This document shows positions 34,239-42,970 of a stretch of DNA of 44,642 nt, one piece after another. The DNA is taken from positions 1 through 44,642 of the forward strand of contig NZ_FRAH01000027.1 of assembly GCF_900142265.1 (NCBI RefSeq), read 5' to 3'. This DNA comes from Anaerotignum lactatifermentans DSM 14214 (GTDB taxonomy: Bacteria; Bacillota; Clostridia; Lachnospirales; Anaerotignaceae). A program made the position numbers and the translations under genes. Within the stretch, counting starts at the first letter, position 1. Every line of letters starts with the position of its first letter. Under the pieces are notes generated by a model. It did not search any database. It worked only from the letters and a program-made list of their open reading frames with translations, and was not told the DNA's origin.

Positions 34239-35447
34239 TTATTTGTGAGCATGTTGCTCTTTCAAAAACAATCTCAAAACCATTGCCACAGCCGCAAGAA
34301 TGATAATCATCCAAAATGTACTGTTATACGCACCGCCGGATTTTTCAATCAGAACACTGGAAATCATTGGACCAATGATTGCTGCCGGTGCCAGAGAAAA
34401 GTTGGCAATACTGAAGTTAACAGCATAGTTTTTGGGTCCAAAGCGATCCAGAATTACAGTGGACGCCAATGTTGGTGTACCGCCATATCCAAGACCACTG
34501 AAGATCAGACCCAGCAGGATGAATGGCGCAGCGTTAAAGAACGCACCTAATGTTAACAAAATACCTGCACAAAGCACGAAGCTTGTATTCAACAAGGTAG
34601 ATTTCTTTTCTTTAAAACGGTCAAAGAATGCACCATGAATCACACGTCCGATACCATTAAACAGAGAAACAATAAGCCCCAAAACAGCAGGAATGCCAAA
34701 GGAAACTGCAATTGTTGCTGCGCTGTTGATTACCAGAAGGCTGGCAGAATTCAACAGAATGGTCCAAACAACGAATATCCAGAAGGATTTTTCCCGGATC
34801 ATTTCACTTGCTGTATAACCAAAGTCATCGGGCTTTTTCTGTTCAACTGTTTTTCCGGGTTCCACAGGAGGTGGTGTGATGAATATTGATCCAACAAACA
34901 AAACAACTGCAATCAATATGCCTAAGATTCTGAATGTTGGAAATAAGCCGATCTTTTCAATAACACTACCAACAGTGCCGCCTAATACAATACCACCCAG
35001 ACCAAAGCCCAGCAGCATGACACCAGATGCCAAGCCTGCTCTGTCTGCAAAGCTTTTGTTGACCGTACTGATAATGGCATTATATCCCATACCAACACCG
35101 CTGCCGCACAGGAACCCATAGAGGATATACAGAAGAATCAAGCTTGTAGCGGAATCTTCAGGATTAAGCATAGATACCCCGAAGAATCCAACAAAAAGCA
35201 TAACTGCTGCAATCCGCAGAATATTTTGTGTGCTGATTTTTTTCGCAAGATTCCCTGCCACGAATGCACTCAGGCAAAAGAAAATCATGGAAATCGTAAA
35301 TGTCATGGACAATTGTGAAACTGTCCAACTTTCATAGACACTTTTGAATGGAGCATTGAAAATAGACCATGCATAAAGCAAACCGAGGAACAATAACATG
35401 AACGTCCCCGCGATCAGCTTTATCCAACGATTTACACTTGCACCCAT
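34239..35447 (-). CDS. OFA-family MFS transporter (oxalate/formate antiporter type)
   Basis: 402 residues from ATG 35447 (AGGAGG upstream; an earlier frame start lies in the previous gene). About 12 membrane helices. LYAWSIFNAPF in the first helix region, GFLCGSGVGMGYNAIISTVN in helix 4-5 and GLGYGGTPTLASTVILDRFG are OFA-type marks. OFA carriers exchange small mono- or dicarboxylates. Directly behind a CoA transferase, it probably exports the carboxylic acid product of fermentation (aryl or branched-chain acid); the actual substrate is unproven. Confidence 0.85.
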   Translation of the reverse strand: MGASVNRWIKLIAGTFMLLFLGLLYAWSIFNAPFKSVYESWTVSQLSMTFTISMIFFCLSAFVAGNLAKKISTQNILRIAAVMLFVGFFGVSMLNPEDSATSLILLYILYGFLCGSGVGMGYNAIISTVNKSFADRAGLASGVMLLGFGLGGIVLGGTVGSVIEKIGLFPTFRILGILIAVVLFVGSIFITPPPVEPGKTVEQKKPDDFGYTASEMIREKSFWIFVVWTILLNSASLLVINSAATIAVSFGIPAVLGLIVSLFNGIGRVIHGAFFDRFKEKKSTLLNTSFVLCAGILLTLGAFFNAAPFILLGLIFSGLGYGGTPTLASTVILDRFGPKNYAVNFSIANFSLAPAAIIGPMISSVLIEKSGGAYNSTFWMIIILAAVAMVLRLFLKEQHAHK

Positions 35448-35458
35448 AGGTTTTCCTC

Positions 35459-36796
35459 CTATCGCTTGTTGGATCTCCGCCAAATCTTCTGTTCTTCAGC
35501 TGCTTTAATCAATTCATCACGGAAATCAGGATGGGCAATGGAGATGATAGCTTCGGCTCTCTGCCATGTTGCCAAGCCAGACAATTGTGCAACACCATAT
35601 TCTGTTACCATTCTAGGTGCCTGTGTTCTAGGTGTTGTGATTACATCACCTGCTGTAAATTTAGGCAGAATACGAGAATGCACTTCTCCCTGTTTGTCTT
35701 TGAATGTGGAAGACATTGCCAGGAATGCCTGTCCATGTTCAGCAGCATAAGCACCTGTTACGAAGTCCAGCTGTCCGCCTGTACCACTGATATGCCTTGT
35801 GCCGGATGTTTCGGAGCAAACCTGACCATACAGGTCCATGGATACACAGCCGTTGATAGATACAAAATGGTCCAGCTGTCTGATGGTTTCAGGATTGTTT
35901 ACGTATCTCATAGGTGCAGACATAATATCAATGTTGTGATCCAGGAATTCATACAGGTCTGTGGAACCATTACAGATGGAGAATACACCTTTGCCGCGGT
36001 TCAGCAGTTTTTTCTTATTTGTGATTTTGCCAGCCTGATATAGTTTCAGGTAGCCATCACTCATCAGTTCTGTGTGCATACCCAGATCTTTCAGGTCGGA
36101 ATCAGCAATCAGACCACCCAAAGCGTTGGGCATGCCGCCAATACCAATCTGCAGTGTGATACCATCATACAGGTAAGGGAAAATATTTCCCGCAATTTTT
36201 TTGTCGATTTCAGAAGGTGCACCACCGGGAGCAATACCCAGAGGTTTTGTGCTTTCTACAACGTAGTCAACTTCAGAAATATGGATATGGTCACATTCCA
36301 TACCAAAAACAAAAGGCATATTGGGGTTTACTTCCAAGATAATATGATCAGCAGCGTCCAGCATTTCCTGCATACAGCAGTTTGTCAGACCGTAGCTGAA
36401 ATAACCGTTTTTGTCCATGGGTGCTACGGTAATCATAGCCACGTTAACGGGTGCATAGCCTCTTGTATAGTAGGAACCGCAATTTCTGAAAAGCATAGGA
36501 GAATAGAAAGCTCTCCCCTGATCTACATATTTTCTGTCGATACCGGAGCAATGCCACAGGTTATAAGTAAATGCTTTCTGGTCAGGATCCTGTTCTACAA
36601 CCTGAACAGGTTTCATGCTGATGGCATTTCTTACGTTGACATCTTCCAGTTCATCTCTGCGTGCTGCAAGGGCAGCGTCCAAATCTTCTGGGAAAGAGCA
36701 GGTCTGGCTGTAGTCTACCCAATCACCACTTTTAACAATTTTTACTGCTTCTTCAGCAGATACCAGTTTCTTTTTGTATTCTTCATATACATTCAT
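35459..36796 (-). CDS. Acetyl-CoA hydrolase/transferase family CoA transferase (4-hydroxybutyrate/butyryl-CoA type)
   Basis: 445 residues, class I CoA transferase of the AbfT/Cat2-like family. The catalytic glutamate is E243 in GMHTELMSDG. Other marks: APMDKNGYFSYGLTN, LQIGIGGMPNALGGLI, FVSINGCVSMDLYGQVCSET and SGTGGQLDFVTGAY. It forms a glutamyl-CoA intermediate and moves CoA from an acyl-CoA to acetate or another acid. After the ior genes it probably converts arylacetyl- or branched acyl-CoA to the free acid while saving the thioester. The gap to iorB holds a hairpin (36832-36864) with no strong T-run. Confidence 0.9.
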   Translation of the reverse strand: MNVYEEYKKKLVSAEEAVKIVKSGDWVDYSQTCSFPEDLDAALAARRDELEDVNVRNAISMKPVQVVEQDPDQKAFTYNLWHCSGIDRKYVDQGRAFYSPMLFRNCGSYYTRGYAPVNVAMITVAPMDKNGYFSYGLTNCCMQEMLDAADHIILEVNPNMPFVFGMECDHIHISEVDYVVESTKPLGIAPGGAPSEIDKKIAGNIFPYLYDGITLQIGIGGMPNALGGLIADSDLKDLGMHTELMSDGYLKLYQAGKITNKKKLLNRGKGVFSICNGSTDLYEFLDHNIDIMSAPMRYVNNPETIRQLDHFVSINGCVSMDLYGQVCSETSGTRHISGTGGQLDFVTGAYAAEHGQAFLAMSSTFKDKQGEVHSRILPKFTAGDVITTPRTQAPRMVTEYGVAQLSGLATWQRAEAIISIAHPDFRDELIKAAEEQKIWRRSNKR

Positions 36797-36831
36797 AATT
36801 CAACACTCATTTCCTAGAAATTTTAGAAACA

Positions 36832-36864
36832 GCGAATCCCAGCGGTTGTATTGCTGAGATTCGC
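36832..36864 (-). repeat. Intercistronic hairpin between iorB and the CoA-transferase gene
   Basis: GCGAATCCCAGC pairs with GCTGAGATTCGC (one mismatch) around a 9-nt loop. No U-tract follows, so it is more likely an mRNA stability or processing element than a terminator. Confidence 0.45.
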
Positions 36865-36896
36865 CTACTTTATTTACCTAGAGTCAGTATTTCCTG

Positions 36897-37469
36897 TTAT
36901 ACCAAATCCATACCTACTTTGATTGCTTTCAGGTTGTCTTCAACAAAAGCAGGTTTTACGTTTTCTCTTACGATTCTGTCCCAATCGATGTTGTCCAGTT
37001 TCATAGCCTTGATGATTGTGCCCAGCAGGATGATGTTCATAACTTTGCCGTTGCCCAGTTTCACTGCTTCTTCTGTTGCGTTTACAACAGTTACATCGTG
37101 GCATGCTTTTTTGATTTCATCAATGATGTCAGCTGCATAATCAGCTTTCCCCATAATAACGGGCATGGGCATCATTTCATGATCGTTGACAACAACTTTA
37201 CCGTCTTTTTTCAGGTATTCCAGCCATCTCAGTGCTTCCATTTTTTCGAAAGACACGATCATGTCTGCGGAACCTTTTTCAATAACGGGAGACCAAACTT
37301 TATCACCATATCTAACCTGAGAAGAAACGCTGCCGCCTCTCTGGCTCATGCCGTGGATTTCACTCATTTTTACGTCATAGCCTTCTTCCATCAGGCCCAA
37401 TGTCAGAAGTTTAGAAGCAAGGATAGTACCCTGACCACCTACACCAACCAATAATACACTCTTTGTCAT
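36897..37469 (-). CDS. iorB: Indolepyruvate ferredoxin oxidoreductase beta subunit, copy 1
   Basis: 190 residues from ATG 37469. This gamma-type domain of 2-oxoacid:ferredoxin oxidoreductases begins SVLLVGVGGQGTILASKLLT and has SEIHGMSQRGGSVSSQVRYG and VNATEEAVKLGNGKVMNIIL. With IorA it decarboxylates aryl pyruvates to aryl-acetyl-CoA and reduces ferredoxin. The ATG is 1 nt after the iorA stop. Very similar to the second copy at 40523. Confidence 0.93.
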   Translation of the reverse strand: MTKSVLLVGVGGQGTILASKLLTLGLMEEGYDVKMSEIHGMSQRGGSVSSQVRYGDKVWSPVIEKGSADMIVSFEKMEALRWLEYLKKDGKVVVNDHEMMPMPVIMGKADYAADIIDEIKKACHDVTVVNATEEAVKLGNGKVMNIILLGTIIKAMKLDNIDWDRIVRENVKPAFVEDNLKAIKVGMDLV

Positions 37470-37470
37470 C

Positions 37471-39249
37471 TTATTTCTCCACCTTTCCGATTGCATTCTT
37501 AGGACAAATCTGCTGGCATACATCACAGCCTACGCACTGCAGAGGATCGATTTCTGCTTTCTTATCATCTCTGTTCAGGAACAAAGCAGGACATCCGCTC
37601 TTCAAGCACATCTTACATCCGATACATTTATCTTTGTCAACAATGTTCTTTGTTTTATATGCTTCAGGGAATTTTGCTTTATCTTCTTCACTGAATTTCT
37701 TCAATACGCAAGGGTATTTTGTGATGATAACAGAAGGTTCGTCAAGAGAAAGTGCCCAATCCAAGGTTTCTCTTACCAGCTGCAGGTTGTTGGGGTTGAT
37801 TGTTCTGATGTTTTTCGCACCCAAAGATCTGCATACTGTTTCGATATCCAGTTCTGTTGCATCGCTGCCGTCAGCATGTTTACCTGTACCAGGGTTTTCC
37901 TGATGACCAGTCATACCTGTGATTCTGTTGTCCAGAATGATATTTACGGTCTTAGAACCATTGTAAATACATTCAACCAGGGAGTTCATACCTGTGTGGA
38001 AGAATGTGGAGTCGCCCAAAACAGATACAACTCTCATATCTTCGTGGAACATTTCGAATTTCTTAGCTGCGCCATGACCCATGGAGAAACTTGCGCCCAT
38101 ACACAGGTTCAGGTCCATTGCATTGTAAGGATCTGCGTAACCCAGAGTATAACATCCAATATCACCAGAAATCAATACATTCTTTTTCTTGCCCAGTTCA
38201 TAGAACAGACCTCTGTGAGGGCAGCCTGCGCACAGTGCGGGTGGACGAGCTACTACTTTTGTTCTGTCGTAATCTACGCTGTCATATGTTTTGCCGAATA
38301 CGCATTTTCTGATTACGTCAGGTGTCAGTTCGTCATATGCAGGGAATGTGTTTTTGCCTTTGGGATCGAAGCCAAGTCTCTGGATTTCTTCTTCCAAAAT
38401 AGGATCATTTTCTTCGATTACATAGATAATATCCAGACCTGTGCAGAATTTTTTGATCAGGTCAGAAGGCAGAGGATATGTAAAACCAAGTTTCAGATAG
38501 TTTACATCATCACCGAAAACTTCTTTCGCATAGCAATAGCACATACCGGAAACAACAACGCCGACTTTTTTGCCATTGTCTTCGATTCTGTTCATAGGTG
38601 TTGTTTCAGAGAATTCTTTCAGTTTTACCAGTCTATCTTCCAGCAGGATTCTCTGTTTTTTTGCAATTGTGGGAGGATTCAGATGTTTTGCAATATTCTT
38701 TTCATATTTTTTTGCAGGAACTTCTACTCTTTCACCGCAGTCTACGATACCTTTAGAATGGCAAAGTCTTGTTGTCATTCTCATCAGGATAGGAGTATCC
38801 AGTTTTTCAGAAATTTCAAAAGCTTCTTTCATGAATGCTCTTGCTTCCTGAGAATCGGAGGGTTCCATCATAGCAAGTTTTGCTGCTTTTGCATAATGTC
38901 TGTTATCCTGTTCATTCTGAGAAGAATGCTGACCGGGTTCGTCAGCTGTAATAATAACCATACCGCCGTTTACGCCCTGATATACAAAAGAGAACAGAGG
39001 GTCTGCCGCTACGTTCAGACCAACGTGTTTCATAGAAGCCATACTTCTTGCACCTGCGATAGATGCACCAACAGCTGCTTCCAGAGCTACTTTTTCGTTG
39101 GGTGCCCATTCAGAATACACTTCTTTGTAGCCGGTCATATTTTCCAGAATTTCTGTACTGGGAGTACCAGGGTAAGCTGATGCAAAATTCACGCCAGCTT
39201 CCCAAGCGCCTCTCACCAAAGCTTCGTTACCTGTCATTAATTTCTTCAT
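37471..39249 (-). CDS. iorA: Indolepyruvate ferredoxin oxidoreductase alpha subunit, copy 1
   Basis: 592 residues, full length. Pyrimidine-side domain: MTGNEALVRGAWEAGVNFAS, AYPGTPSTEI and ADEPGQHSSQNEQDNRHYAK. TPP domain: ALCAGCPHRGLFYELG, SGDIGCYTLGYADPYNA, LGDSTFFHTGMNSLVE. C-terminal ferredoxin module with two [4Fe-4S] sites: DKCIGCKMCLKSGCP and LQCVGCDVCQQICP. Forms the heterodimeric complex with IorB; cytoplasmic, oxygen-sensitive. It accepts indole-, phenyl- and hydroxyphenylpyruvate in studied organisms. Behind the aminotransferase by 41 nt. Confidence 0.94.
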   Translation of the reverse strand: MKKLMTGNEALVRGAWEAGVNFASAYPGTPSTEILENMTGYKEVYSEWAPNEKVALEAAVGASIAGARSMASMKHVGLNVAADPLFSFVYQGVNGGMVIITADEPGQHSSQNEQDNRHYAKAAKLAMMEPSDSQEARAFMKEAFEISEKLDTPILMRMTTRLCHSKGIVDCGERVEVPAKKYEKNIAKHLNPPTIAKKQRILLEDRLVKLKEFSETTPMNRIEDNGKKVGVVVSGMCYCYAKEVFGDDVNYLKLGFTYPLPSDLIKKFCTGLDIIYVIEENDPILEEEIQRLGFDPKGKNTFPAYDELTPDVIRKCVFGKTYDSVDYDRTKVVARPPALCAGCPHRGLFYELGKKKNVLISGDIGCYTLGYADPYNAMDLNLCMGASFSMGHGAAKKFEMFHEDMRVVSVLGDSTFFHTGMNSLVECIYNGSKTVNIILDNRITGMTGHQENPGTGKHADGSDATELDIETVCRSLGAKNIRTINPNNLQLVRETLDWALSLDEPSVIITKYPCVLKKFSEEDKAKFPEAYKTKNIVDKDKCIGCKMCLKSGCPALFLNRDDKKAEIDPLQCVGCDVCQQICPKNAIGKVEK

Positions 39250-39290
39250 ACTTCAATTTCCTTCTTCCATTCCATAATAAATACACATTT

Positions 39291-40472
39291 TTATGCGTTG
39301 AATACTTCTTCAAAAATCGGCAGGGATTTTTCGATTGTTTCTTTTGCTACGCAGTAGCACAGTCTGAAATAACCTTCTACGCCAAAATCGTCGGAAGGAA
39401 CGACCAACAGATTTTTCAGCTTACATTTTTCAGAGAAAGCTTTTCCATCGCCGCCGGGTGCTTTTACGAACAGATAGAACGCACCGTCAGGACTTGCACA
39501 TTCATAACCAATTTTCTTCAGACCATTGTAAAGCAGTTTCCGGTTTACATCGTATGCTTCCAGGTCAGGTTTTTCATATGCACAGCGAGCAACTACACGC
39601 TGAATCAGTGTCGGAGGACATACATGACCAATTACTCTGGATGCCCCTGCGATTGCAGCAAACATTTCTTTTGCATCTGTCATTTTTTCGGGAACATATA
39701 CATAACCGATACGTTCGCCGGGCAGAGACAGAGATTTGGAATAAGAATAGCATACGAGTGTATCTTTGTAGATAGAAGGAAGCCAAGGCACTTCTACACC
39801 ATCATATACCAGTTCACGATAAGGTTCATCGGAAATCAGATATACAGGTCTACCAAGTTCTTCACTCTTCTTTGTCAGGATCGCTGCCACTTTTTCCAGT
39901 GTTTCTCTGCTGAATACAACGCCGGAGGGGTTGTTGGGAGAGTTAATGATCACTGCCTGTGTATGTTCATTGATCATTGCTTCTAATGTTTTCAGATCAA
40001 TCTGGAAGTGTTCTGTATCGGCAGGTACATATACGAACTTGCTGCCGGTACTTTCAACAAAAGGACGATATTCAGGGAAGAACGGTGCAACTGCCAGAAT
40101 TTCTGTATTGCTGTCAATATTCAGTGCTTTGCACACTGCAATCAGTGCAGGTGCTGCACCACAGGTGAAATACAGGTCTGCGCCATGAATTTCTGTTCCT
40201 GTACGTTCTGCCAGTTCTTTTGCAACCGCATCTCTTGCATCAGCAAAGCCAGGTGCGCTGCTATATCCATGAACCAGCAGACTATCTTCATTCTTGATAA
40301 TATCAATTGCAGCTTCGTTTACAGCTGGAGGAGCAGGAATACTGGGATTGCCCAGAGAGAAATCGAAAACGTTTTCCTTACCTACTACTGCTGCTTGCTG
40401 CAAACCGTATTCAAACAATTCGCGAATACAGGATTTCGCACTACCAAGACCATAAAAATACTGATTATACAT
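39291..40472 (-). CDS. PLP-dependent class I/II aminotransferase (AspC-like)
   Basis: 393 residues, fold type I. FDFSLGNPSIPAP, NSPNNPSGVV (N181 region), SDEPYRE (D215) and the PLP lysine K246 in SYSKSLSLPGERIGY are visible. A C-terminal FRLCYCVAKE carries the carboxylate arginine. GGAGG precedes the ATG. Lying between the two iorAB pairs, it should provide their 2-oxoacids, most likely from aromatic amino acids. Direct substrate proof is lacking; alanine or aspartate activity is possible. Confidence 0.92.
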   Translation of the reverse strand: MYNQYFYGLGSAKSCIRELFEYGLQQAAVVGKENVFDFSLGNPSIPAPPAVNEAAIDIIKNEDSLLVHGYSSAPGFADARDAVAKELAERTGTEIHGADLYFTCGAAPALIAVCKALNIDSNTEILAVAPFFPEYRPFVESTGSKFVYVPADTEHFQIDLKTLEAMINEHTQAVIINSPNNPSGVVFSRETLEKVAAILTKKSEELGRPVYLISDEPYRELVYDGVEVPWLPSIYKDTLVCYSYSKSLSLPGERIGYVYVPEKMTDAKEMFAAIAGASRVIGHVCPPTLIQRVVARCAYEKPDLEAYDVNRKLLYNGLKKIGYECASPDGAFYLFVKAPGGDGKAFSEKCKLKNLLVVPSDDFGVEGYFRLCYCVAKETIEKSLPIFEEVFNA

Positions 40473-40522
40473 ATTTCAGCCTCCATTCTCTTTTGTTGCA
40501 GTTACTTTATCTTTTGCAAGTA

Positions 40523-41107
40523 TCACACAAGGCTCATACCCACTTGAATTGCCTTCAGGTTATCTTCTACAAATGCAGGTTTCACATTTTCACTGACAAT
40601 CTTATTCCAGTTGATATCTTCCAGACCCATGGCTTTGATGATGGTGCCAAGGAGGATGATATTCATTACTTTGCCATTGCCAAGTTTGACTGCTTCTTCT
40701 GTTGCGTTAACAACCGTAACGTCTTTGCAGTTATCCTGCATTTCTTTAATGATATCTGGAGAATAATCCGCCTTACCCATGATGACGGGCATCGGCATCA
40801 TTTCGTGATTGTTGACAACAACTTTTCCATCTTTTTTCAGGTATTCCAGCCATCTCAGAGCTTCCATTTTTTCAAAAGATACGATCATATCCGCGGAGCC
40901 TTTTTCAATAACGGGAGACCAAACTTTTTCACCATATCTTACCTGAGAAGATACGCTGCCGCCCCTTTGGCTCATACCGTGGATCTCACTCATTTTTACA
41001 TCATATCCCTCTTCCATCAGACCCAGTGTCAGGAGCTTAGAAGCAAGGATGGTACCCTGACCGCCTACGCCAACCAGCAAAATGCTTTTTGTTTTTTTAT
41101 CACTCAT
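40523..41107 (-). CDS. iorB: Indolepyruvate ferredoxin oxidoreductase beta subunit, copy 2
   Basis: 194 residues from ATG 41107. Same domain as copy 1, with SILLVGVGGQGTILASKLLT and HGMSQRGGSVSSQVRYG identical. Differences cluster in the stretch DYSPDIIKEMQDNCKDVTVV versus DYAADIIDEIKKACHDVTVV and near the C-terminus. 4 nt after the iorA copy 2 stop, so one transcript. Confidence 0.93.
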   Translation of the reverse strand: MSDKKTKSILLVGVGGQGTILASKLLTLGLMEEGYDVKMSEIHGMSQRGGSVSSQVRYGEKVWSPVIEKGSADMIVSFEKMEALRWLEYLKKDGKVVVNNHEMMPMPVIMGKADYSPDIIKEMQDNCKDVTVVNATEEAVKLGNGKVMNIILLGTIIKAMGLEDINWNKIVSENVKPAFVEDNLKAIQVGMSLV

Positions 41108-41111
41108 CTTC

Positions 41112-42890
41112 TTAGCGCTCCTTTCCGATTGCCTGTTTCGGACATACCTGTTCACATACGCCGCAGCCTACACACTGCAGAGAATCAATACCAGCTTTTT
41201 TGGTTTCTCTGTCAATGTAAAGAGCGGGACAGCCTGTCTTCAGGCACAGCTTACAGCCAATACATTTATCTGTGTCTACAACGTCTTTGGTCTTGTATGC
41301 TGTAGGGAATTTCGCTTTATCGTCTTCGCTGAATTTCTTCAGAACGCAAGGCCATTTTGTGATGATTACAGAAGGTTCATCCAGACCAAGAGTCCAATCC
41401 AGTGTTTCTCTCATGAGTGTCAGATTGTTGGGGTCGATGGTTCTGATATTTTTTGCACCCAGTGCTCTACATATGGTTTCAATGTCGATTGCTGTTGCAT
41501 CACTGCCATCTGCATGTTTGCCAGAACCAGGGTTTTCCTGATGACCTGTCATACCAGTAATTCTGTTGTCGAGAATAACACTGACGGTCTTGGAATTGTT
41601 GTACAGACATTCTGTCAGGGAGTTGATACCTGTATGGAAGAATGTGGAGTCACCCATGACACCAACCACTCTCGTATCTTCGCCCTTCTGTTCGAAAGCT
41701 TTCGCAGCGCCATGACCTGTGGAGAAAGCTGCACCCATACATACGCAGGAATCAATTGCGTTGTAAGGTTCCGCAAAGCCCAGTGTATAACAGCCGATGT
41801 CACCTGTTACCATGACATTCTTTCTCTTGCCCAGTTCATAGAAGAAACCTCTATGAGGACATCCTGCACACAGTGCGGGGGGTCTGGGAACAACTTTTGC
41901 TTTGTCATAATCAATGGTTTCAAATTCTTCGCCATGAACACATCTGCGAATTACATCGGATGTCAGTTCGTCATAAGCGGGGAATGTATTTTTGCCTTTT
42001 GGTTCAAAGCCAAGTCTCTGTACTTCTGCTTCGATCAGCGGATCATTTTCTTCGATTACATAGATCGTATCTAAACCTTTGCAGAATTCTGCGATTTTTT
42101 TCTGAGGCAGTGGATATGTAAAGCCCAATTTCAAATAGTTTACATCATCGCCAAAAACTTCTTTTGCAAAACAGTAACACATACCAGAAGTAATCACACC
42201 AACTTTGCTTCCATTGTCTTCCACAAAGTTCAGCGGTGTCTGTTCGGAGAATTCTTCTAACTTTTTCAGCCTTTCTGCCAGTTCCACTCTGCGCACCTTT
42301 GCATTGGCAGGAACCATTACATATTTCTTCGCATTTTTCTCATAAGGTTTTACAGGAGCTTTTTCCACTCTGTCGCCACAGTCTACCAGCCCTTTGGAAT
42401 GACAAGCTCTTGTGGTCATTCTCATGAGTACCGGTGTATCAAAACGCTCAGAAATTTCGTAAGCTTCTTTCATGAAATCTCTTGCTTCTGCACTTGTTGC
42501 AGGTTCCATCATGGGAATCATTGCAGCTCGTGCATAATTTCTGTTGTCCTGTTCATTCTGAGAAGAATGCTGTCCAGGTTCATCGGCAGTTACAACAACC
42601 ATACCGCCATTTACACCAGTATAAACAAATGTAAACAGAGGATCTGCAGCAACATTCAAGCCTACATGCTTCATTGCTGCTAAACTTCTTACACCTGCGA
42701 TAGATGCACCGATGGCAGCTTCCATTGCTACCTTTTCGTTGGGTGCCCATTCGGAGTAAACTTCCTTCCGTGCAGACATATTTTCGATAATTTCTGTGGA
42801 AGGGGTGCCCGGATATGCGGAAGCAACTAATACGCCGGCTTCCCATGCGCCCTGCACCAGAGCTTCGTTACCTGTCATCAGTTTTTTCAT
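41112..42890 (-). CDS. iorA: Indolepyruvate ferredoxin oxidoreductase alpha subunit, copy 2
   Basis: 592 residues from ATG 42890 (GGAGGA upstream), exactly the same length as copy 1 and roughly four-fifths identical by eye. All cofactor motifs are kept: AGCPHRGFFYELG, GDIGCYTLGFAEPYNA, GDSTFFHTG, and the twin ferredoxin motifs DKCIGCKLCLKTGCP and LQCVGCGVCEQVCP. Differences such as KTGCPALYIDRE versus KSGCPALFLNRD are conservative. The two pairs may have different 2-oxoacid preferences. 80 nt after brnQ. Confidence 0.94.
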   Translation of the reverse strand: MKKLMTGNEALVQGAWEAGVLVASAYPGTPSTEIIENMSARKEVYSEWAPNEKVAMEAAIGASIAGVRSLAAMKHVGLNVAADPLFTFVYTGVNGGMVVVTADEPGQHSSQNEQDNRNYARAAMIPMMEPATSAEARDFMKEAYEISERFDTPVLMRMTTRACHSKGLVDCGDRVEKAPVKPYEKNAKKYVMVPANAKVRRVELAERLKKLEEFSEQTPLNFVEDNGSKVGVITSGMCYCFAKEVFGDDVNYLKLGFTYPLPQKKIAEFCKGLDTIYVIEENDPLIEAEVQRLGFEPKGKNTFPAYDELTSDVIRRCVHGEEFETIDYDKAKVVPRPPALCAGCPHRGFFYELGKRKNVMVTGDIGCYTLGFAEPYNAIDSCVCMGAAFSTGHGAAKAFEQKGEDTRVVGVMGDSTFFHTGINSLTECLYNNSKTVSVILDNRITGMTGHQENPGSGKHADGSDATAIDIETICRALGAKNIRTIDPNNLTLMRETLDWTLGLDEPSVIITKWPCVLKKFSEDDKAKFPTAYKTKDVVDTDKCIGCKLCLKTGCPALYIDRETKKAGIDSLQCVGCGVCEQVCPKQAIGKER

Positions 42891-42970
42891 AACTATCCTC
42901 CTTATCTGCTTTGGTTGTGTCATATGTCATGATGTACTTTTACATTTTTTGACGATGGAATGATTTTTCC

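Noticed and set aside
37876-39180. A 434-codon open frame on the plus strand opposite iorA
   Set aside because: It is cysteine/phenylalanine-rich low-plausibility protein, exactly antisense to a perfect IorA reading frame. It is a codon-bias shadow.
41082-42074. A 330-codon plus-strand open frame opposite iorA copy 2
   Set aside because: Same type of antisense shadow; no ribosome site or family motifs.
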